Position numbers and translations under genes: made by a program
Notes under the pieces: generated by a model
Told to the model about the DNA's origin: nothing
The model's input: only the letters and a program-made list of their open reading frames with translations
Database searches by the model: none
Shown: positions 56,226 through 64,000 of the stretch, one piece after another
Numbering within the stretch: the first letter of the stretch is position 1
Layout of the letters: each line of letters starts with the position of its first letter
Source of the DNA: Dendrobium chrysotoxum
Lineage: Eukaryota > Streptophyta > Magnoliopsida > Asparagales > Orchidaceae
DNA length: 64,000 nt
Direction of reading: 5' to 3'
Assembly (NCBI GenBank): GCA_019925795.1
Contig: CM034310.1
Coordinates: 24,324,764-24,388,763, forward strand

Positions 56226-58677
56226 AGAAAATGCAAAGATCCTTCCCCTTGCCTCGATCCACGAGCCTCCACCGCCGACGTCCTCCACATAGGTATAACT
56301 TCTAACTTAAATCTTATCCTCGGCGTTCGTGTCAAGCCTGCAAACCGCCCATACACGCTTTCCTAAGCGTGGTGGGAAAGAAACCCAGTGCGACACCTAC
56401 GATGAGGCGTGTAGGCCCCATACATGCTTTTTTAGCGTGGTGGGATAATTTTAAGTACCCGTACATAGCTTTGTACCTGCGGGGTACATTTAAAGACCCA
56501 TACACACTTTCTTAAGTATGGTGGGGGGTTGAAGACTTTACGGTCGCGATGTCCGAGGACACCTACCATACACGCTTTCTCAAGCATGGTGGGAAGGCCC
56601 AGTTTTTCATAGTTTCCCCTAAACAGGGGAGAACGCCGGGAGGCTGCCGAAATTTCGGGTGAACTTGAGACCGTACTTAGACTTAATTGAATTCAAAAGA
56701 AGTGGACCTGAACTAGAACTTGAACTTGAATGGACTCAACTTGAACTTTACTAGACTAAAATAACTTAAATGAATTCAAACTTAAAATGAATTTAGACTT
56801 GAAGCAAATGATAACAAAATGAGCTTGAACTTGGGCTTGACTTGAACATCAGATGAACATAATTTGGACAATTTGGATACAAGCAAGAACTTGCAAATTG
56901 ACAACAGGAGATTCAAACTTACATCATAGACTCAAACTGAACTCAAAGAATTTGAGTCTTGAGCTTGAACCAAATTTGACAATTAACTGAACTTGAGCTT
57001 GGATTCAAGTTTGATATGAACTACAAGAAAATGAACTTGAATTTGAACATGAATAAACAAAACTGAGCTTGAATGTGGACTGGAGTTGACAAGACAAGGA
57101 CTGTATTTGAACTTGAATTCAGATGAAGAGAAGAGAGGACTGAACATTAAACTAATGAATATTCAATCATATTGAAATCAGTGAGAATGAGTATCTAATG
57201 TTAAAATTTCAATAGTTTTGAATTAGTGACTAGTTCATAAACAACTATATGAGCTTTCAATGAATAGGGTGACTACATCAATTAAGGTGCAAGTGATAAT
57301 AGATGATAATTAACCAACAATGAATCTGATGGCTTATTAAAAGCCATATACAAGAAACATAATATTTGATTACTCACTTACATGGTTTTCAAGCAAATGT
57401 ACGAAGGTATTCAAACATACACTGCAAATCATACTCAAATAATGATGATTGATGTGTGACATTCATATTAGCTTTGCTAGCAAGGAGATTGAGGGGGATA
57501 CATCGGCATGCTCACAAGCAATAACATGAGGCACTCACTGAATAACATAATTCATTTACTAATATCAACAACCAAGGCTCCCACCAATCAGCTTATGGAC
57601 TAGAAAAAGATGAATGCAATACGTACAACAACACATTCATAAGCAAGATAAAGAGATTGTAGTAGGAGATATGTAGATGAACACAACAATCTGCTAGTCA
57701 ATGCATATAGAGAAGACATACAACGATATACCTATAATCAACAACGAAGGAGCTCAATGAGATATTGATGGATCATCATGTTAGCTAAAATGCAAAGTAT
57801 TAAGCAACATTCAAAATATTTATGTGTGTTGCTTACACATATGGAAGGGAGTATCCAATGAATGTGATTTATCTACAGGTATGAATTAAGGAACTTGCAA
57901 GACAGTGCCCCGCTCATACTGCAAGAATGTTCATAGTGACTGCAGTAGGTCGTATATAAGTGGCCATAAATAATGCATGATGAATGTGTCTAGTCACTAG
58001 AAATACTGCTGATGAATGAAGAAACAAATAAGCTGTGAATACAACAAATCCCCCTACACACCAATGCCAATTGTCTTAGGGATATATACGATAGTCCCCA
58101 CAAGCATTGGAAGAGGTTAACAGATGATGAGTGCAACGACAAAGCAGCTCTTTCAGTCAATGTTAATTTTCTTGTAGATATATACAGAAGCATCATACGA
58201 ATAAAAAGCTAGCATGTGATGAATGCCATAATGCACTATAGTCCACATCAAGATATGAACAAATTCATCTGATCCTGATGATTGGTAGAAATACTCATCG
58301 ATGAAGCAGGAATGATATACAACAAATGGAACAAGTGTAATTTACATTGCATATCACATACAAGTAAGGAGCAATGGATCCTCTACAAGCAAGGATAGAA
58401 GATCTGCAATAAATTCAAGCTCTCTACGAATATAGATGTACACACTACCTCTCATCTATAGGTAGATATAGAAAGACTTCAGTAAATACATTATCCTATA
58501 GTCAATTTCAGCCTACGAATGAATACATCTACCTGCAGCAGTAGTGGATGCGTTGTAAGGACCAAAACCATAACAAAATGCATGAAGAATGTGACAAATG
58601 CGAGTTCCTACGAGCTTCCATAGAAAACCCGCTACACACTTAACATGCCATCTACAAGAGGGATGCAAGGGAACTAT
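56226..58677. other. Unassigned 2.4 kb, probable LTR-retrotransposon noncoding sequence
   Basis: Starts GC-rich with hairpin repeats (56,349-56,594) and a segment GGAGGCTGCCGAAATTTCGG (56,640), a type of word seen in gypsy LTRs. Then come repeated words GAACTTGAACTTGA/TTGAGCTTGAA (56,700-57,130) and featureless A/T-rich sequence up to element C. No coding region is supported. Confidence 0.4.
56349..56594. repeat. Five dispersed hairpin repeats (about 28-32 bp each)
   Basis: Units at 56,349, 56,417, 56,458, 56,497 and 56,565 follow CCCATACACGCTTTCCTAAG then CGTGGTGGG. CACGCTT pairs with AAGCGTG. In the fourth unit both arms changed in a loosely matching way (CACACTT and AAGTATG), and the third is more diverged but still self-complementary (GTAC...GTAC). 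Confidence 0.8.
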
Positions 58678-58989
58678 TGTTGAAATCTGGGATCCCGAGC
58701 ACTTAATTTTGATGGTGACAACTAATACTTACTGAATCCATATGGACTTCCTTTAGATTACAAATGCTTATCCTTGTATATGAGCACTAACATTTCAGGT
58801 CAGATGCACACTGCTCAAGGTTACTGGAGACTCAAACCGGGTAGAATAGGATATTGAAAAGTCTGTAATTTTTATTTCTTTATTCTTATTTTCTTGAGTC
58901 TGCCACAGAAGTATGTATGTGAAAGGAGCAACCATGCACACACACACTGGGGGAGATTTGTTTTAAAGGTTAAAATTTTTTTTTAAGAA

Positions 58990-59830
58990 TATCGTACTGT
59001 ACAAATTAAAATCGTACTGTACGATTAATTAATAATACTCAGGATAACGGCTATTTTTAAGATGATTAAATTTGTAATCTAATCGTACTGTATAATACTT
59101 ATCATACTGTACGATAAGGTTCAATTAAAAAACCCTAGCCGCCAGAATAAGTTTGGTAAGTTCCTAAATTTGAACTGATCGTACTGTACGATTATGATCG
59201 TACTGTACGATCAATTAAATACTTACCAAAATTATCTCCCGTAATCAGAAAATAAACGTTGGTTTCTTAATTAATGTCGATCGTACTGTACGATGATATA
59301 TCGTACCGTATAATAGACAGATACGATTATATTCGTCCCTTCGATCGTACCAGACGAAATCAAGGTTTTTTGTTCTATTCATCCTAGATGATATTCGTAT
59401 CGTATAGGACGTTATCCTAAAATGAACTAATCATACTGTACGTTTAGTGGAGTGCTGGATGACTGACAGAGACGATATCAGTCATCCCGTCGATCGTACC
59501 AGATGAAACCAAGCTTTTTTGTTCTATTCATTTTGGACGATATTTGTATCGTACAGGATGATATCCTGAAACAACCTAATCATTCTGTACGATTAGAAGA
59601 GTGCTGGACGACTGGTAGAGATGAATTCTTTCATCCCAGGGATCGTCCCACAGATCGTCCTGTACGAACAGTACGAATCAACAGTATCATCCTGTACGAT
59701 ATACATATCGTATAGTACGATAGGTATAAACTTAGATAATTGTTCGTCTGTACTCATACTAGATGGTGCTGTACTTAAACTGATCATACTGTACGATTAT
59801 ATATCATACTGTACGAACAGAAACACAAAA
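58990..59830. promoter_or_regulatory. Array of GTAC palindromes in U3 of element C
   Basis: Perfect ATCGTACTGTACGAT copies lie at 59,011-59,025, 59,178-59,192, 59,197-59,211 and 59,280-59,294, with about ten one- to three-mismatch copies between 58,990 and 59,820. Two of the perfect ones are only 4 bp apart. The array ends about 40 bp upstream of the TATA box. Dimer binding of an SBP-box type factor (GTAC core) would fit, but is inferred. Confidence 0.7.
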
Positions 59831-59862
59831 GTTGAAACTTTTAGGGTTTTCTGAAGCCTGAT

Positions 59863-59870
59863 ATAAAAAT
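59863..59870 (+). promoter_or_regulatory. TATA box of the element C LTR
   Basis: TATAAAAA between the palindrome array and the transcribed-leader-like part, in the same relative place as 6,370-6,377 of element A. Confidence 0.7.
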
Positions 59871-60262
59871 AACTTAAAATTTTTTATAGAGAGTTGTTGG
59901 TCTATCCTCTTGCTGTGAGAGGCTTTGAGGGAAGAAGGAGATTCGTTAAGGAGAAGTTTTTTCTTCGGAGAGATCCAGGGCTTGCGAGAGGAAGGTGAAG
60001 GTGAGCTTGAGCATGAGGGAGAAGTAGTGTGAGGGGATCACACGGTGGCTCCAAGCTAGCTGCATGCTTTGCTCCTCTTATGGCTTTGGGGAGTCTCGGG
60101 AAAGGTCTCGAGGGAAGACTCACTTCAAGATCAACATCACCAACGTACTCTGCCATCTCCAGGAGGGAGAAAAAGGAGAAGGTCCGCTGCCGACATCAGG
60201 AGGGTGACATAGCGTTTGGTATTCCGCCACACCGAGGGAGGTGAAAGTGAGTATTGTAAAGG

Positions 60263-60295
60263 CTTCTCCGCCTTGCTGTGGGAGCAAAAGGAGAG
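60263..60295 (+). other. Leader stem-loop of element C
   Basis: The same 33 bp as in element A at 6,721-6,753, with TCTCC/GGAGA and TTGCT/AGCAA arms, although surrounding LTR sequence differs considerably. Confidence 0.45.
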
Positions 60296-60645
60296 TCAAC
60301 TTTTACTAGTGCAAATCCCAGAGTATAGGACTCCGGGGAGTGGACGTAGGTCAAGTGACCGAACCACTATAAAAATCTCTGGTGTGCTTTTTTCATTTTA
60401 TCGTACTTTATTTTTCATGCTTTTAATTAGTACTTTAAATTGTCTGGTGAAAAATCATATATAAATCCTGTGTTGTGTAAGGTACAATTGTATCATCAAT
60501 ATTGTCATTGTGAACGTGTTACTTGCTTCCGCACTTTACTCGTTAAGTTATCCTTTAAAAAATTACAAAAAGTAGAACTCTTGTTTAGTGTTGATTTTTA
60601 AAATACCAATTCACCCCCCCTCTTGGCGCATCTCGTACTTTCAAG

Positions 60646-60657
60646 TGGTATCAAAGC
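60646..60657 (+). other. Primer binding site of element C
   Basis: TGGTATCAAAGC, two bases after the LTR end; one base off the TGGTATCAGAGC match to initiator tRNA-Met. Confidence 0.93.
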
Positions 60658-60702
60658 GGGGTTTCAAAATAGTGTTTTAGAAAACCTAGAAACGTAAGAT
60701 CC

Positions 60703-62520
60703 ATGGCTCAATTTGGTAACCGTAACACTGCGAAGGGTTATTCTATAACCCGTCCACCTTTATTTGACAATATACCGTTTGATTTCTGGAAAATACGTAT
60801 GTCTACATTTTTACAGTCTCTAGACTATCGCATGTGGATGTTGATCCAAGAAGGTTATTCTACACCATTTCGTATGTTGAATGGAATTAAAACTGAACTA
60901 TCATTTAATGAATGGAGCATTGAGGATAGAGAACTTGCACAGTTAAATACTAAATGTCTAAATTATTTCTTTTGCACATTAAAATAAGAAGACTATATGC
61001 GAGTATCAACTTGTACTACTAGTAAGCAAATTTGGGACAAACTGTGTATCACGTACGAAGGAACTAGTGAGGTCAAACAATCTAGGTTGAACATACTACT
61101 ACATGATTACGAACTATTCCGCATGAAACCTAGTGAAACTATATCTGACATGTACACTCGATTCACCCAGATTGTAACATCTCTGCATGCTTTAGGGAGA
61201 GAGTTGTCTAACTCAGAAAAAATAAATAAAATACTGCGATATTTGCCTAGCTCATATGATGCTAAAATCACTGCAATAAGTGAGTCAAAAGACCTGAATG
61301 TTTATTCTATTGACAATTTACTTGGGTCACTCATTACCAACGAGCAAGGAGTGAGTCAATGACAAAGTGATACAGGTGAAAAGAGGAAGGAGCGAACGGT
61401 GGCTTTAAAAGCAAACAATTCTGAAAGTAACAACTCAGTAGTGGAGGAAGATGATGACATCGCCTTGATGACTTGTCAGTTCAAAAATTTTCTGAAAAGA
61501 AAGCAGCGCCATCATCAAAGCAATTGGAACAAAGGTAAAAGCTCAAAGCATACTAAAGTTGCATCTGACATAATTTGCTTTGAGTGCAGGAAACCCGGTC
61601 ATCTCCGAGCTGATTGCCCCAACATCAAGACTCATCAAACCAAGGAAAAGGGTGAGGAAAGATCAAAGTTCAAGAAGGGCAAATTTAAGACACAAAAAGC
61701 ATTTTGGGCCGACTCTGCCTCAGAATCATCGGAAGAAAAAGTAGAGGAGGAGGTAACGAATCTATGTCTTTTGACTAATGATAATTTTGATCAATCAGAT
61801 CAAGATGAGGTATGTCAATTGTCTTACGATGAACTGCTTGTTATTTCTGAAAAAATCCATGACTCGTATAGAAAGTTAAAGAAAAAGCATGTTAGTCTTA
61901 ATACTGAGTTTAGCACCTTACAAAAGGAGCATGCTAGTGTAGTTAAGAATTTTTCTGACTTGGATAAAGATCATATGTCTTTGCTTGATGAATATGATGC
62001 ATTAAATAAGAAGCATATTGAGTTAACCACTGCACACGATATCTTGAAATCATCACATGTTGAACTAGAGAATGCATTTAAGGAACTAGAAGAACTAGCA
62101 GGGGAACTAAGTAGTAGTGAGCATATATTGAGATTTGAATATGCAAGTCTTAACCAAGAGAACAAGTTTTTAAATGAAAAACTTCATGCATTCGAAAATA
62201 ATAAAAAACCTCTCACGTTTGCTGAGTTTTTTCAACCTCCACCATGTGAACCATCTCATTCAAAACCTGCACGGCATGCATCATCCAAACCCAGAAATAG
62301 ACACTACCACCCCCGTAGATTAGTGAACCCATTTCCTGGTGTTAGGTGTTACTCTTGTGGCATGCTAGGTCACATAGCCCGCACTTGCATAATTCATCAT
62401 AGGACACATCTAGTGTGGAGACCTAAAGCGCATTCATCACAGCATAACATGCATACATTTCATTCATATAAGCATAGGGTGGAACCCAAACTCACTTGGG
62501 TTCCCAAAGCTAACCTGTGA
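60703..62520 (+). pseudogene. gag: gag of element C with coiled coil and two zinc knuckles
   Basis: ATG at 60,703 (MAQFGNRN). The frame has stops at 60,985 (TAA) and 61,360 (TGA), then is open from 61,363 to the TGA at 62,518. Order: capsid-type region (to about 61,360), acidic linker, first CCHC (CFECRKPGHLRADC near 61,577), acidic linker, about 100 residues of coiled coil (61,850-62,190; SYRKLKKKHVSL ... LDKDHMSLLDEYDAL), basic/His-rich linker, then a second CCHC (CYSCGMLGHIARTC near 62,350). Coiled coil in gag is a known Sirevirus trait. Gag would build the particle and bind RNA. Confidence 0.9.
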
Positions 62521-64000
62521 TTGACATTGTAGGAATACTCTCACAAAAGACCTAGTGAGAGCATGTGGTACATGGACAGTGGCTGCTCGAGACACATGAC
62601 TGGAGACATGAAGTAGTTCGTGACACTGGAAGCCAGGTTAGGAGGTAAGGTAACTTTGGGAGACAACACCACCAGGAAAGTGGTGGGCTCAGGTATCATT
62701 GGAAATACTAAGAATTTGATTATTGAGAATGTACTTTTAGTTGATGGTTTAAAGCATAATCTTTTAAGTATAAGTCAACTATGTGACAAGGGCTTTGACA
62801 TAAAATTTCTTTCTAATAAATGCATGATTAGCTTAAATGATACACTTGTGTTAGAAGGAAAACGCATAAACAATGTTTACATGTTAGATTTAAACTGCAT
62901 TGAAACCTCAAACTCTTTGTGTCTGAAAATAATAGCGGATGACTCTTGGTTATGGCATAGGAGACTATGCCATGCTGGTATGAAAACACTTAGGAACATC
63001 ACTCAGAAAGACTTAGTTAGAGGCATACCAAAGTTAGACTTTACTAAGGATCATCTTTGTGATGCTTTCCAATTAGGAAAATAAGTTAAATCTTCATTTC
63101 ATGCAATTAAGGATATCAACACCACTAGGCCACTAGAAACTCTCCACATGGACCTGTTCGGACCTGTTAGTACAGCCAGCCTAGGAGGGAAGTTGTATGG
63201 GTTTGTAATAGTGGATGACTACTCTAGGTTTACTTGGGTGAAATTCCAAGCTCATAAGAGTGAGTCATTTGAAAAGTTTAAATTTTTCTCCACTTGGATT
63301 CAATGGAAATTAGAATGTGTAATTTCAACAATTCATAGTGAACATGGTGGAGAATTTGAGAATGATAAATTTGAATCATTTTGTAAAGATGTTGGAATAG
63401 AACATAATTTCTCTGCTTCTAGAACTCCTCAGCAAAATGGAATAGCAGAAAAAAAGAATAGAACTTTAGCTGAAGCTGCTAGGGCTATGTTAGCTGAATA
63501 CACTCTTCCTAGATATTTTTGGGCAGAAGCAATGAATACCGCGTGCTATGTGTTAAATAGGATAAATGTTAGATCCAAACTTAATAAGACACCCTATGAG
63601 TTGCTTAAGGGTAGGACACCCAATCTTTCCCACTTACACATTTTCGGTTGCAAATGCTTCATCCTAATCAATGGCAAGTCACCCTTAGGAAAGTTCGATC
63701 CTAAATCTGATGAAGGGGTTTTCCTAGGCTACTCATTTATAGGTAAAGCCTATAGAATATTCAATAAGAGAACCCTAGTAGTAGAAAAGTCCACCCATGT
63801 GGTATTTGATGAATCCAATAAGACCTCTGAATCTAATCATAAAGAAGAAGAAGTTGAGGTTATACGGGGAGTAGAAACCATTACCATAGAGACTAGAGTG
63901 GAACCTCAGGAACATATGCCTAGAGATTGGAAATTTTCTTCTAATCATCCTAGAGAACTGATCTTAGGAGACCCATCAGAAGGGGTAAAAACTAGGCATG
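62521..64000 (+). pseudogene. pol: pol of element C, protease and integrase, cut by window end
   Basis: Same frame as gag with stops at about 62,530, 62,614 and 63,082. Protease has DSGCSRHMTGD near 62,575. Integrase has WLWHRRLCH (near 62,950) and CDAFQLGK (near 63,058), in which the third of the four zinc ligands is intact but the last Cys is Phe. The core has HMDLFGP near 63,148, and the second catalytic Asp is Glu (HSEHGGEFEN near 63,337). NGIAEKKNR near 63,438 keeps the catalytic Glu. The frame is open from 63,085 to 64,000 and stops being visible just before RT. Confidence 0.92.

Larger units (their letters stand above)
58678..60643 (+). repeat. 5' LTR of element C (1,966 bp)
   Basis: TGTTGAAATCTGGG ... 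ACTTTCA, followed by AG and the PBS. U3 carries a dense GTAC palindrome array (58,990-59,830), then TATAAAAA at 59,863. The leader has CTCTGCC/GGAGGG repeats (60,150-60,240), the conserved stem-loop (60,263-60,295), the GACCGAACCACTATAAA motif near 60,357 and a C-tract (60,613). Confidence 0.93.
58678..64000 (+). mobile_element. Element C: Sire-type Ty1/copia element, 5' part, runs off the window
   Basis: A 1,966-bp 5' LTR (58,678-60,643), PBS two bases later, and gag-pol in a single frame from 60,703 to the window end in the integrase C-terminal region. Its protein sequence is close to element A but its gag keeps the coiled coil and second zinc knuckle, so it shows the fuller domain plan. 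Several stops and a changed integrase catalytic residue make it inactive. Confidence 0.95.

Overview
The window looks like nuclear DNA of a flowering plant with a large, repeat-packed genome. It is AT-rich and built almost entirely from plant retrotransposons: Ty1/copia of the Sire/Sirevirus kind, Ty3/gypsy of the Tat and Athila kinds, and an L1-type LINE. I see no rRNA, tRNA, CRISPR or intact host gene. The species cannot be told from this sequence. Every coding region seen is broken, or is an element cut by the window edge.

Layout. 1-16,542: a decayed minus-strand copia element (D) is split by a complete 10.4 kb plus-strand Sire-type element (A, 5,548-15,975) with 1.55-1.59 kb LTRs, PBS, PPT and a perfect 5-bp target duplication (ACCTT). 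16,543-29,310: remnant of a Tat-type gypsy element (G) with RT/RNase H, a second RNase H and integrase, then a 98-bp tandem array in its 3' region, then a very long LTR. That LTR is interrupted by a second, internally deleted Sire-type element (B, 21,339-25,161). 29,938-39,711: two more copies of the Tat LTR, one plus and one minus, with an inverted segment between copies. 41,017-45,908: an Athila-type element (E) reduced to LTR-gag-LTR. 47,957-58,677: a mosaic of LTR fragments, a broken host-type gene with a 349-bp tandem duplication, a LINE fragment, a GC-rich leader-like stretch, an A/T-only array and hairpin repeats. 58,678-64,000: the 5' LTR, gag and half of pol of a third Sire-type element (C) that runs off the window.

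How the parts fit. In the Sire-type elements a single reading frame holds gag, protease, integrase and RT/RNase H. Downstream of pol, A, B and D carry an extra ORF, preceded in A by its own TATA box. Perfect 15-bp palindromes, ATCGTACTGTACGAT, recur in the LTR upstream of the promoter, at the LTR 3' end, and in front of the extra ORF. This looks like a shared cis-regulatory code for two promoters within one element family, and is the most interesting signal here. The extra ORF also looks less like an envelope protein than like a plant transposon-associated domain ending in coiled coil and poly-proline. Decay is dominated by G:C to A:T changes, as expected for methylated, silenced DNA.
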